A stretch of 64,000 bases of DNA from Demequina sediminicola. GTDB taxonomy: Bacteria; Actinomycetota; Actinomycetes; Actinomycetales; Demequinaceae. The position numbers and the translations under genes were made by a program. Shown piece by piece: positions 25,635 through 33,238 of this stretch (position 1 is the first letter of the stretch; each line of letters begins with the position of its first letter). Under the pieces are notes generated by a model. It searched no databases. It was given only the letters and a program-made list of their open reading frames with translations, and was not told where the DNA came from. The stretch lies in NCBI RefSeq assembly GCF_000975055.1, contig NZ_BBRB01000002.1, positions 1 through 64,000 on the forward strand, given 5' to 3'.

Positions 25635-25922
25635 CTAGCGTGCCTCGAAGGTGAGGCAGTCGGCAGTGTCGAAGGATGCGCCGACCTCGATGGCCTCAGC
25701 GGTGCAGGCCATGTCCTTGTTGAAGGTGCAGTCCGTGCGGGTGCAGGCGCCGACGCCCGCGACATCGGCATTGCCGGCCTTGGTGTCAGAGTCGACGAAC
25801 GTTGAACATGCGGCGTGATCGCCCGAAACGTTGATGGCGCCAGCGCGGCAACCGTCGTGATTGAAGCCACAGGACTCGACGGAGCATGTGGAGACGATCG
25901 GCAAGTGAATAGTGGTGGCCAT
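25635..25922 (-). CDS. DUF1540-type cysteine-rich protein
   Basis: The 95-residue protein contains two Cys repeats: CSVESCGFNHDGC...AAC and CTRTDCTFNKDMAC...ADC, each with four Cys in the DUF1540 spacing, probably a small metal site. The family is of unknown function. GAGGAATC directly precedes ATG. A 200-base AT-rich stretch (25960-26090), unlike its surroundings, lies upstream and probably holds the promoter. Confidence 0.88.
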   Translation of the reverse strand: MATTIHLPIVSTCSVESCGFNHDGCRAGAINVSGDHAACSTFVDSDTKAGNADVAGVGACTRTDCTFNKDMACTAEAIEVGASFDTADCLTFEAR

Positions 25923-26130
25923 GATTCCTCCTCAAAGAATGAACGTGATGAGATCACTGTAAGCCAGAAAATGCCGACTTTCCACTATTCAGAATTAGTC
26001 AACTCAACCATTTCTAAATGAATTACGAAACACAATTGTTTCGAATAGGTGTGCCTTAGTTCGCGTCTACCAGGCACTTTAGTCTGATCGGTGCGATGTG
26101 TGGCCAATAAGTGCGCGCGACCCTTGCATT

Positions 26131-26547
26131 TTAAACTTTGCTCGAAGCCGCATTTTCCGAACCGTCAACAGCCGCGTTTTGACCTGCCCGCTCCGCTGCC
26201 ACCTCGCGTTCACGCTGCGCCGCTACCTCAGCCCGCTTGGCGTTGTACGCAGCCTCAAGACCGGCATCGTCCCACTGCACTCCAAGGCCCTCCCTAGCGC
26301 CAAACTTCTCCAGGTGCCCCGCCACGATTCCCATCGAGCGAAACACGTGCATCTCTTCAGCGCCCGTGATCGACACCTCAAGAGAGCCATCAACGACCGT
26401 CAACACACTGACCGCAGTCTCAAAGTGAATCGTGCCGCCGCTGGCATCGAACGTCACCTCCAACTTTTCCCCCACGTGCGAGCACAGTTGCTTGAGATAG
26501 CGGCCAGGGCGGTCCGTGCGGGCGCGGCCAGTGATGGAAGCCGTCAT
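26131..26547 (-). CDS. DUF2218 protein, last gene of the siderophore operon
   Basis: The 138-residue protein fits DUF2218: TGRARTDRPGRYLKQLCSHVG, then FDASGGTIHFETA and HLEKFGAREGLGVQW. Members often sit next to iron-siderophore transport genes, as here, but have no known activity. The C-terminal 30 residues are a charged, probable coiled helix (KRAEVAAQREREVAAERAGQ). ATG 26547 is preceded by GAGAGG. It follows the ATPase gene by 67 bases. Confidence 0.83.
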   Translation of the reverse strand: MTASITGRARTDRPGRYLKQLCSHVGEKLEVTFDASGGTIHFETAVSVLTVVDGSLEVSITGAEEMHVFRSMGIVAGHLEKFGAREGLGVQWDDAGLEAAYNAKRAEVAAQREREVAAERAGQNAAVDGSENAASSKV

Positions 26548-26614
26548 GCGGTTCATCCTCTCGTGAAGCATCAACAGGTGCCCTCAGATGAGCGCCCTGA
26601 AACCATCGGCAGAC

Positions 26615-27373
26615 TTAGCGGAAGTACGCGGCGATGCGGTCCCCATTGAGGGTGTGCACAGAGAACTCCATGTCGTACACCTCACCCAGAGCATGCTCAG
26701 TAATGACAGTTTCCGGCGGACCATCGTGCACCACTGCACCGTGACGCATCGCGATAATGCGGTCGCTGTAGACCGACGCATAGTTCACGTCGTGCAGCAC
26801 CAACACAATCGACTTGCCCTTCTCGTCCGCCAAGCGCCGCAGCAACTGCATCAACCCGGTCGCGTGAACCATGTCCAGATTGTTCAGCGGCTCGTCGAGC
26901 AGAACATAGCGAGTGTCCTGCGCCAAGACCATTGCCACATATGCGCGCTGGCGCTGACCTCCCGAGAGCTGATGAATCGGCCGGTCGGCCAACTCAACGA
27001 GGTCGCAATACTGCAACGCCTCCGCCACGGCGGCACGGCACTCAGGGGTTAAGCGGCCGCGCGAATGTGGATAGCGTCCAAACTCCACCAACTCCTGGAC
27101 CGTGATCCGTGCGGTGGTGTGGGCATCCTGACGCAAGATCGACAACTTCTTCGCGACGTCCTTGCTGGGTGCGTGAAAGACGTCGAGACCCTCCACGGAC
27201 ACCGAGCCAGCATCGGCTCCCAAAATACGCGAGACCATCGACAGCAAGGTCGACTTGCCCGCGCCATTAGGGCCAATGAGCGACGTCACCCCGGCGTCGG
27301 GTAGCTGCAGCGACACGTGGTCCACCACAGTCGTGGTGTCATAAGCCTTGGTGAGTGAGTCGATCGTGATCAT
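26615..27373 (-). CDS. Iron-siderophore ABC transporter ATP-binding protein
   Basis: This 252-residue ATPase has Walker A GPNGAGKST, the Q-loop RQDAHTTARITV, signature LSGGQRQRAYVAMV, Walker B YVLLDEPLNNLD and the switch His in LVLHDVNYAS. It resembles YclP/FepC-type ATPases for catecholate or related siderophores. Its start overlaps the upstream permease stop by four bases, so it is part of one operon with two permeases and a binding lipoprotein. Confidence 0.94.
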   Translation of the reverse strand: MITIDSLTKAYDTTTVVDHVSLQLPDAGVTSLIGPNGAGKSTLLSMVSRILGADAGSVSVEGLDVFHAPSKDVAKKLSILRQDAHTTARITVQELVEFGRYPHSRGRLTPECRAAVAEALQYCDLVELADRPIHQLSGGQRQRAYVAMVLAQDTRYVLLDEPLNNLDMVHATGLMQLLRRLADEKGKSIVLVLHDVNYASVYSDRIIAMRHGAVVHDGPPETVITEHALGEVYDMEFSVHTLNGDRIAAYFR

Positions 27374-28419
27374 GAGCGTGCCTCCTTCAGCAGCAGGCCA
27401 ATGAAGTACAGGCCTCCCACGACATTGATAATCGAGCCCAGCGTGCCGTTGTGGTCAAGCACGTGTTCAAGAATTGCTTGCCCAGCAATGAGGGCCACCA
27501 CCGCAACCAGCGCGGCCGTGGCGAGGTTGATGACGTGGCGATGCGTGCGGGTCAATTGGTATGCGAGGTTCGCCACCAGCAGCCCGAGGAAAGTAATGGG
27601 GCCCACCAGTGCCGTAGACACCGACACAAGGAGCGCGACCACCAGCAGCAGCCACGTCACAGTGCGGTGGTAATCCAGCCCCAACGTGATGGCGCGTTCA
27701 CGGCCCAGGCTCAGGACATCCAGCTGTGGAGCCAGCCGGAAGATCGCTACGACACCCACCAGGAGCAGCGCCCCACCGATCCACAGCAGCGTGGTGTCGA
27801 TCGCGTTGAAGGACGCGAACAGCGTCGACATCAGCGAATCAAACTCGTTGGGGTCCATCGTGCGGAACATGAAGTTCGTGAGCGAGGAGAAGAACGTTCC
27901 GGCGACGACCCCCACCAAAATCAAGGTGTAGAGGCCCCGCTGCCCGTCGCCAAGGATCCAGCGATACAACGCCGTCGCCGCACCCATCATCAGAACGGTG
28001 TTGAGCGCGAACATCACGAGGGGGTTGATCTGCGCGACTGTGGCCGAACCAAGAAGGAAGACCAGGGCGGTCGCCACCAGAACGTACAGCGCATCGAAGC
28101 CCATGATGGAGGGCGTCAGGATGCGGTTGGCTGTCAACGTGTGAAACACCACCGTGGAAGCGGCAATGGCGATCCCGACAATAGTCAACGCAACAATTTG
28201 CTCGGTGCGCCGTGGGAGCGCAAAGTCCCAATGGCCATTGACATCCCAGGTCAGAAACAATGCAATCGCACCGATGAGCAGCACCCCAAGGCCAGCAAAA
28301 ACCAGAAGTTGGCGCCGGGTGAGCATGCGCCCAGCCGATGCGGTGACGGGGGTGCGCTGTGTGGTCTCGGCGGCTTCATCGAAGTGAAGCTCGAGCGGCT
28401 TTGACTCAGGCGTTGGCAT
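27370..28419 (-). CDS. FecCD-type iron-siderophore ABC permease
   Basis: The 349-residue permease has about nine TM helices, with TANRILTPSIMGFDALYVLVAT and ALVGPITFLGLLVANLAYQL typical of FecCD/YclO proteins. Its N-terminus (about 30 residues) is cytosolic and charged. It overlaps the preceding permease gene by 14 bases and the following ATPase gene by four. The two permeases probably form a heterodimer. Confidence 0.93.
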   Translation of the reverse strand: MPTPESKPLELHFDEAAETTQRTPVTASAGRMLTRRQLLVFAGLGVLLIGAIALFLTWDVNGHWDFALPRRTEQIVALTIVGIAIAASTVVFHTLTANRILTPSIMGFDALYVLVATALVFLLGSATVAQINPLVMFALNTVLMMGAATALYRWILGDGQRGLYTLILVGVVAGTFFSSLTNFMFRTMDPNEFDSLMSTLFASFNAIDTTLLWIGGALLLVGVVAIFRLAPQLDVLSLGRERAITLGLDYHRTVTWLLLVVALLVSVSTALVGPITFLGLLVANLAYQLTRTHRHVINLATAALVAVVALIAGQAILEHVLDHNGTLGSIINVVGGLYFIGLLLKEARS

Positions 28420-29392
28420 AGCGGTTGCTCCGTCGCAGAATCATGGCAAGGAAGACCGCGGACCCAAGGGTGCCGACGATGACGCCGACGGCGATCTCGT
28501 AGGGGAAGATGACGACGCGTCCCACAATGTCGCACACGAGCACCAGTGCTGCGCCTAGCAACGCTGTCGTGGGGAGGACGCGGCGGAGGTTATCGCCCAG
28601 CATCATGGTGACGATGTTGGGAACGATCAGTCCGAGGAAGGGGATGGCGCCCACGGTCGTCACGACAACGGCGGTCACGAGCGCGGCAATGGTGAGGCCG
28701 CCGGCCATCGCAAGACGGAAGTTGACGCCAATGTTGGTGGCGAAGTCGCGGCCCATTCCAGCGGCGGTGAACCAGTTGGCGAAGACATATGCGAGGACTG
28801 CGACGCCACCTGCGAGCCAGAGCGTCTCGTAGCGACCTTGGATGATGCCGGAGAAGTCGCCGTTCATCCAGACGGACATGGTCTGTGTGAGGTTGGTGCG
28901 GTACGCGAAGAATTCGCCAATCGCGGCATAAACCCCACCAAGCACGATGCCGATGAGGGGAACATAGACCACATCTTTGAATTGCACGCGTTGGATGAGC
29001 GCAATGAAGAGCGCAGTACCGGCGAGGGCGAACACGCACGCGATGGCAATCTTGCCCATGATCGCGGTGCCGGGGGCGAGGATGGTGACGGCAAGCAGGC
29101 CAAGTGCTGCGGCGTCGACCGTTCCAGCTGTGGAGGGTGCGACAAAGCGGTTGCGCGCCAGGTGCTGCATGATCAGTCCGGCGACGGCCAACGCGGAGCC
29201 CGCGAGGATAATCGCGAAGGTGCGCGGCAGTCGGGACTGCAGGAAGATCTGGCGTGATTCGGGGTCAGACCAAAGCGCCCTGAAGTCGACGTCAGCGACC
29301 CCAATGAAGATGGAAACAATGGCGAGAATAAGCACAGCCGCGGCCGCTACCCAGGGGGCAGCGGCCGCGACAGTTGAGCGTTGTGGAGCCAA
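28406..29392 (-). CDS. FecCD-type iron-siderophore ABC permease
   Basis: The 328-residue permease carries SRLPRTFAIILAGSALAVAGLIMQ, NRFVAPSTAGTVDAAALG and VGAIPFLGLIVPNIVTMM, the classic FecCD/YclN motifs. It starts four bases after the binding-protein gene. It pairs with the permease at 27370-28419 to form the membrane channel. Confidence 0.93.
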   Translation of the reverse strand: MAPQRSTVAAAAPWVAAAAVLILAIVSIFIGVADVDFRALWSDPESRQIFLQSRLPRTFAIILAGSALAVAGLIMQHLARNRFVAPSTAGTVDAAALGLLAVTILAPGTAIMGKIAIACVFALAGTALFIALIQRVQFKDVVYVPLIGIVLGGVYAAIGEFFAYRTNLTQTMSVWMNGDFSGIIQGRYETLWLAGGVAVLAYVFANWFTAAGMGRDFATNIGVNFRLAMAGGLTIAALVTAVVVTTVGAIPFLGLIVPNIVTMMLGDNLRRVLPTTALLGAALVLVCDIVGRVVIFPYEIAVGVIVGTLGSAVFLAMILRRSNRYANA

Positions 29393-29396
29393 GTGA

Positions 29397-30395
29397 TTAC
29401 TCGACGATCGAGGAGACCTCGTCGATGATCGAGTTGACCGAGGTCAGACCACCAAAGGAGAGGTACCACTTGGCGGTGTCGGCGTACACGACGTTGTCGT
29501 TGGTCACCGCAGCGGTGCCGTTGACGAGGTCGTTGTCGAGGATGGCCTGGGCGGCCTCCGCGCCTTCGGTTCCGATGGCAGCGTCGCGGTCGAGGACGAT
29601 CAGCAGTTCGGGGTCGAGCTCTGCAAGGTACTCGAACGAGATGGCGTCACCGTGCGAGTCGATGGCGATCTGTTCTGCGGCGGGCGTGACACCCAGGAGG
29701 TTGTAGACGAAGTCGTAGCGGCCTTCTTCCGAGGGACCGTATGCGGACAGTTCGCCACCCGAGGTCATGACGACCAGGCCGGAACCGGCATCGGCAGCCG
29801 ATGCCGCGGTGGCCTGGACCTTGGCGGTCACCTCGTCGACGGCGGCCTGAGCCTCGTCCTCGGCGCCGAAGATCTGGCCGAGCGTGGTGGTGTTCTGGAT
29901 GAAGGATTCCTGGAAGGCGGCAGATCCCCAGCCGTACGAGAGGTCGATCGTCGGTGCGATCTCTTCCATGTCGGGAAGCGTGGCAGCGGCACGGCCACCC
30001 ACGATGATCAGGTCAGGCTCGAGGGCGTTGATGGCCTCGTAGTCGGGCTCAAAGAGCGTTCCGGTGTTCTCAGTGGAGGTCTCGAACTCGGTGGCGAGGT
30101 ACTCCGGCAGTGCGTGGTGAGGGATGCCGGCAACGTTCTCGGAAGCACCCAGCGCCTCGATGGTGTCGAGGATGCCGTGCTCGAAGACCACGACGGTCTG
30201 AGGGTCGAATGGGACGGTGACGTCACCCTGCGCGGTCGCGACAGTGACCTCGGTGGGGGCGTCGGCGGCCTCAGCGGCTGCAGTGGCGGTGGCCGACGTC
30301 TCAGCGTCGTCGGTGGATTCCGTGGCGCAAGCGGCAAGGGCGAGCGCAGCGACGGCAAGGACGGCCGGCACGCGCAGCGTCTTAACAGCGGACAT
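29397..30395 (-). CDS. Siderophore-binding lipoprotein (YclQ/CeuE-like)
   Basis: The 332-residue protein has a signal peptide with lipobox LALAACATES, an acidic linker, and a class III substrate-binding fold: TVVVFEHGILDTIEALGA, EALEPDLIIVGGRAAATLP and a C-terminal YLSFGGLTSVNSIIDEV. It captures ferric siderophore outside the membrane for the FecCD/ATPase genes that follow. Transcription is probably iron-repressed through the box at 30440-30458. It is the first gene of the operon; AGGAGA precedes the start. Confidence 0.94.
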   Translation of the reverse strand: MSAVKTLRVPAVLAVAALALAACATESTDDAETSATATAAAEAADAPTEVTVATAQGDVTVPFDPQTVVVFEHGILDTIEALGASENVAGIPHHALPEYLATEFETSTENTGTLFEPDYEAINALEPDLIIVGGRAAATLPDMEEIAPTIDLSYGWGSAAFQESFIQNTTTLGQIFGAEDEAQAAVDEVTAKVQATAASAADAGSGLVVMTSGGELSAYGPSEEGRYDFVYNLLGVTPAAEQIAIDSHGDAISFEYLAELDPELLIVLDRDAAIGTEGAEAAQAILDNDLVNGTAAVTNDNVVYADTAKWYLSFGGLTSVNSIIDEVSSIVE

Positions 30396-30439
30396 GATTC
30401 TCCTGAGATTGATGAGGTGAGGGGTGACGTCAGCGTCAG

Positions 30440-30458
30440 TTAGGCGACCCTAAGTTCG
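30440..30458 (-). promoter_or_regulatory. DtxR/IdeR-like iron box
   Basis: The minus strand reads TTAGG-GTCG-CCTAA inside a 19-base window that matches TTAGGTTAGGCTCACCTAA at 13 positions by my alignment. It lies 45-63 bases ahead of the binding-protein start. A larger dyad AGGCGA-N8-TCGCCT (30442-30461) overlaps it, so the exact operator is uncertain. Confidence 0.5.
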
Positions 30459-30461
30459 CCT

Positions 30462-30919
30462 GCGAGATTTACAGTAGCGCCTAGTTGCGTAAATAGAAAT
30501 TCGTCACAGTGTTGTTGTGGAAATGTAATCTTCTACCGCACCTCTAGCAACGTCGCCGGACCCCTCTCGTGCCCATCGCGTGCCCCTCGGGGTCGCTTCT
30601 CGACGCACCGTCGACGTCGCTCCTCGCAGGAAAGTTTGACCGCCCGGGAACAAAACAGAGCCCGGTTGCGTCTACTTAAGTGAACCCGCCGCGGTGCGAG
30701 CCGCACGGACTACAGCGCTTCAGTGCAGGGGACCGGCCGAACCCCCCCCTCAGCTGGTCGGTACCCGCACTGGGCCGGAACTTCTGAACCGGTGAATGCG
30801 CGTAGCCTGAAGGGGTCCACGTGGACATACTCGTATGCGCCCACCGTGGCGGGTTCGCCTCTCCTCGTCCCCCATGATGAGAGGTGTACGTCAGTCATTT
30901 AATCCCGCAAGGAGTGACC
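30462..30919. other. Long intergenic region without a gene
   Basis: About 460 bases with no supportable gene. The left part is AT-rich and holds the divergent iron-operon promoter (minus-strand TACTGT near 30471-30476). The right part holds a C-loop hairpin (30722-30771), a possible -10 TAGCCT near 30807 for msrB, and the msrB ribosome site AAGGAG at 30909-30914. Short frames on either strand here lack translation signals. Confidence 0.6.
30722..30771 (+). ncRNA. Possible structured leader with an 8-C loop
   Basis: AGTGC (30722-30726) pairs with GCACT (30767-30771); GGG pairs with CCC after a bulged A; GACCGGC (30731-30737) pairs with GCTGGTC (30753-30759) with one G-U. The loop contains eight consecutive C. 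C-rich loops are typical of actinobacterial 6C-type RNAs, but only one such hairpin is seen. It lies about 150 bases before msrB. Confidence 0.35.
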
Positions 30920-31348
30920 ATGACCCCACCGATTCACAAGACCGACGAGGAATGGCGCGAGCAGCTCAGCGACGAGGAATACCGCGTACTGCGCGAGGCA
31001 GGTACAGAGCGACCATTCACCGGCGACCTGCTCGACAACAACCGCGAAGGCGTCTACCGATGCCGCGCATGCAACGCCGAACTCTTCCGCTCCGACACCA
31101 AGTTCGATGCCCACTGTGGCTGGCCATCCTTCTTCAGCGCAGAGAACGACGCGGTGATCCTCAGCGAAGACGTGTCCCTCGGCATGGTGCGCACGGAAGT
31201 GCAGTGTGCCGCATGCGAGTCACACCTCGGCCACGTGTTTGCCGACGCACCCCAGACCCCCACGGGAGACCGCTTCTGCATCAACTCCGTATGCCTGACC
31301 TTCGACGAAGGTGATGACGCATCGGCCGCATCCGCCAAGGACGCCTAA
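30920..31348 (+). CDS. msrB: Peptide methionine-(R)-S-oxide reductase, zinc form
   Basis: This 142-residue MsrB has both zinc CxxC pairs ([11 protein letters not shown] and [12 protein letters not shown]), HCGWPSFF, and the catalytic Cys in RFCINSVCL. It repairs methionine-R-sulfoxide in proteins with thioredoxin. The AAGGAG site six bases before ATG 30920 decides the start. It is followed after one base by the unknown gene at 31350, so the two are probably co-transcribed. Compare the zinc-free paralog at 18528-18971. Confidence 0.95.
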   Translation: MTPPIHKTDEEWREQLSDEEYRVLREAGTERPFTGDLLDNNREGVYRCRACNAELFRSDTKFDAHCGWPSFFSAENDAVILSEDVSLGMVRTEVQCAACESHLGHVFADAPQTPTGDRFCINSVCLTFDEGDDASAASAKDA

Positions 31349-31349
31349 C

Positions 31350-31979
31350 GTGGCCGTACCCCGATTCCGGCGTCCAGCCATGCTCGACATGGAAGAGGCC
31401 GAGCAAATCGAGGGCGACATCGACCCCGCAGACCGGGGACTCATCGCTCACGAAACCGCACTCGCACTCGTCTCCCAAGCCCGCGCCTCCCAGGACCCGT
31501 CTCTGACGGAGCGCTTGGTGCGCCTCGTCGACGAAGAAGGCATCGACACGGTCGCGATGATGTGGTCGAAGGCAGGCGCAACCACGCTCCCTGGCGCGCT
31601 ATGGCGCATTTACATGCTGCGTGAATGGGTCAAGTTTGATGCCGCCTCAGTCGCCCGTTCCTACCATCACGGTGTCGAGGCCGCGAATGTGCGGCATGCC
31701 ATCGCAGGCGTCGAGGACCCGCCAGGGCCATCCGAGGTCCGCGCGCTCGCAGACTCGGTGCTCTCTGGAGTGTTCTCGGGAGACCTTGCTGTCGCACTCG
31801 AACGTGCAGGAGCTTTCTGCCGGGTGGTCGCTACCGGTGCTGCATATGAGGCGGAGTCTGACGACGGTCACAACGACAGTCGCGCACATAAGACTTCCTT
31901 GCGTGCATCGCAGCTGCTCCGTACTGGTGAAGAACTTGAGAAGTGCGCTGCCATGTGGCGGGACAACCGGCTCGACTAA
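31350..31979 (+). CDS. Unknown actinobacterial protein (about 209 aa)
   Basis: I do not assign a function. The predicted soluble protein is helical, with AETALALVSQARASQDP-like N-terminal helices (HETALALVSQARASQD), a conserved-looking TLPGALWRIYMLREWV segment, and a C-terminal RASQLLRTGEELEKCAAMW helix. GTG 31350 is one base after the msrB stop; ATG 31380 is an alternative. From memory, similar proteins in this phylum carry misleading RNA polymerase beta labels; nothing here resembles RpoB. Confidence 0.75.
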   Translation: MAVPRFRRPAMLDMEEAEQIEGDIDPADRGLIAHETALALVSQARASQDPSLTERLVRLVDEEGIDTVAMMWSKAGATTLPGALWRIYMLREWVKFDAASVARSYHHGVEAANVRHAIAGVEDPPGPSEVRALADSVLSGVFSGDLAVALERAGAFCRVVATGAAYEAESDDGHNDSRAHKTSLRASQLLRTGEELEKCAAMWRDNRLD

Positions 31980-32048
31980 GGCAACGACCTACCTGGGGTG
32001 TCGCTGGCGGGGAACAAAATCGTCGATGCGGACGTAGACTATTAACAG

Positions 32049-32132
32049 AACGTCGGACCGCGGTAGCCCCGGGCTCCAACATCAGCCGCCTAGAGCGGCC
32101 TTCGCGCCGACTGGCGCTCCCGGTCCGATGTT
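32049..32132. ncRNA. Candidate cloverleaf-shaped intergenic RNA
   Basis: AACGTCGGACCG (32049-32060) pairs with CGGTCCGATGTT (32121-32132) over 12 bp with one G-U. Inside are three hairpins: AGCC/GGCT (32065-32068 with 32072-32075), GCCGC/GCGGC (32085-32089 with 32095-32099) and GCGCC/GGCGC (32104-32108 with 32113-32117). Two runs of six C and a T5 tract follow on the plus strand. It has no tRNA T-loop or anticodon features. The strand is undetermined; it lies between two convergent genes. Confidence 0.4.
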
Positions 32133-32160
32133 CCCCCCTCCTCACCCCCCTCTTTTTCCC

Positions 32161-32220
32161 GCGAAATGGCTCCATTTGCGCGTTTTGAGGCACCTAGACA
32201 GGCTAATGGAGCCACTTCGC
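32161..32220. repeat. Intergenic inverted repeat, family 1, copy B
   Basis: The left arm GCGAAATGGCTCCATTTGCG (32161-32180) and right arm AATGGAGCCACTTCGC (32205-32220) are near reverse complements, separated by GTTTTGAGG and CTAGAC blocks shared with copy C. Confidence 0.8.
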
Positions 32221-32229
32221 AGAACTTGC

Positions 32230-32274
32230 TAGGGGTGGAGGTTGCTAGGCGTGGAGGTTGCTAGGGGTGGACGT
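32230..32274. repeat. 16-bp tandem repeat spanning the mutT1 stop codon
   Basis: Three near-identical units of TTGCTAGGGGTGGAG(G) run through the 3' end of mutT1. Each unit contains CTA, a TAG stop on the minus strand, so the gene is followed by two spare stop codons. Confidence 0.75.
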
Positions 32275-33238
32275 GGAGCAGATGCGTCTCTATGGCCGTC
32301 ACGATGGGTCCTCCATCGGTGTCTGCGACATGTGCGACGAGCACTCCTCCAGCAGGCAGGTAAGGGTTCTTCCGGGGAAGCGCGCCGCGGGTGTACGGCC
32401 GGGTCGCCGCTCGCAGCATCTCGACGATGGTCGGCAACGTTGGCCGGTGCGCGCACACCACTCGTGATGACGGTTTGCGGAGCAATTGCACAAAGGTCTC
32501 CGCTGTCCTCAGTGGCTTGTCTGCGTGAGACGGTTCCGTGAGTGACTTGTGCTCGGTGACGGAGACGCCCGTGGCTTCGCTGTAAGGCTGGACTGTCGCC
32601 ATGCAGCGTTCTGCTGGGGAAGAGCTGACTTTGCGCGCACCGAACGCTGCGAAGAGAGGCACAAGTTCGTGCGCTCGCTGAGTTCCGGCTTTGGTGATGG
32701 GGCGCTTGATATCGGGCCCGTCCCAAGCCTTGCGTCGTTTGGCGCGAGCGTGGCGCACCAGGACGAACGCGCGTGTGTCGAGGCGGTCGCGCTCAAACGC
32801 TTCCACCAAAACCTCAAGCGGCCGTAGGTCCTCGGGGAACGTGATGCGTTCGCGGGCCTGCGGGATGCTGAGCCAGCGCACGGCATCGATTTCGTTCTTG
32901 GATGCGGGCTTGATCTGGGGGCGCGCTTTGAGTGCTGGTGATCGCTCGGAGATGACTTGCGCCGCCCAGTACTTGACCACTTTGGTCTTCTCTCCAGTGG
33001 GGTAGCGCAGTGTGGGTAGCGGCTGGCCAAGGATGACCTGTTTGCCGGTCTCCTCCGCGACCTCGCGGATCGCGCATGCGGGCAGCGTCTCGCCCGCATC
33101 AAGCTTGCCTTTGGGCCAGGACCAGTCGTTGTACCTGGGACGGTGCACGGCGAGCACTTGGAGTTCTCCGTTGCGCACGCGCCATACGAGGGCTCCTGCC
33201 GCGATGACCGTGCCAGGGGGGTACCGAAGGTCGCTCAC
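32261..33238 (-). CDS. mutT1: MutT1-like NUDIX hydrolase with C-terminal histidine phosphatase domain
   Basis: The 325-residue protein has an N-terminal NUDIX domain (GKLDAGET...REVAEETG, residues about 40-65) and a C-terminal histidine phosphatase domain from about residue 155 (LVRHARAKR, later [11 protein letters not shown]). This layout is that of mycobacterial MutT1, which removes 8-oxo-GTP and related oxidised or diadenosine nucleotides. GTG 33238 overlaps the ppk stop (GTGA), so both are translated together; the same ppk-mutT1 pairing is seen in Mycobacterium tuberculosis. Confidence 0.93.
   Translation of the reverse strand: MSDLRYPPGTVIAAGALVWRVRNGELQVLAVHRPRYNDWSWPKGKLDAGETLPACAIREVAEETGKQVILGQPLPTLRYPTGEKTKVVKYWAAQVISERSPALKARPQIKPASKNEIDAVRWLSIPQARERITFPEDLRPLEVLVEAFERDRLDTRAFVLVRHARAKRRKAWDGPDIKRPITKAGTQRAHELVPLFAAFGARKVSSSPAERCMATVQPYSEATGVSVTEHKSLTEPSHADKPLRTAETFVQLLRKPSSRVVCAHRPTLPTIVEMLRAATRPYTRGALPRKNPYLPAGGVLVAHVADTDGGPIVTAIETHLLHVHP

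Noticed and set aside
27451..28404. 317-residue open frame antisense to a FecCD permease
   Set aside because: The product is rich in Arg, Gln and His, typical of a shadow of a hydrophobic gene; no start signal.
31350..31979. RNA polymerase beta subunit fragment
   Set aside because: No RpoB motif is visible and the length does not fit; I treat any such label as an annotation error.
32049..32132. Cloverleaf element as a tRNA or selenocysteine tRNA
   Set aside because: Neither strand has a T-loop TTCGANNCC, a proper anticodon loop or normal arm lengths.
32133..32152. Two C6 runs as an actinobacterial 6C RNA
   Set aside because: The C runs are not in hairpin loops but in an unpaired stretch, unlike the 6C design.
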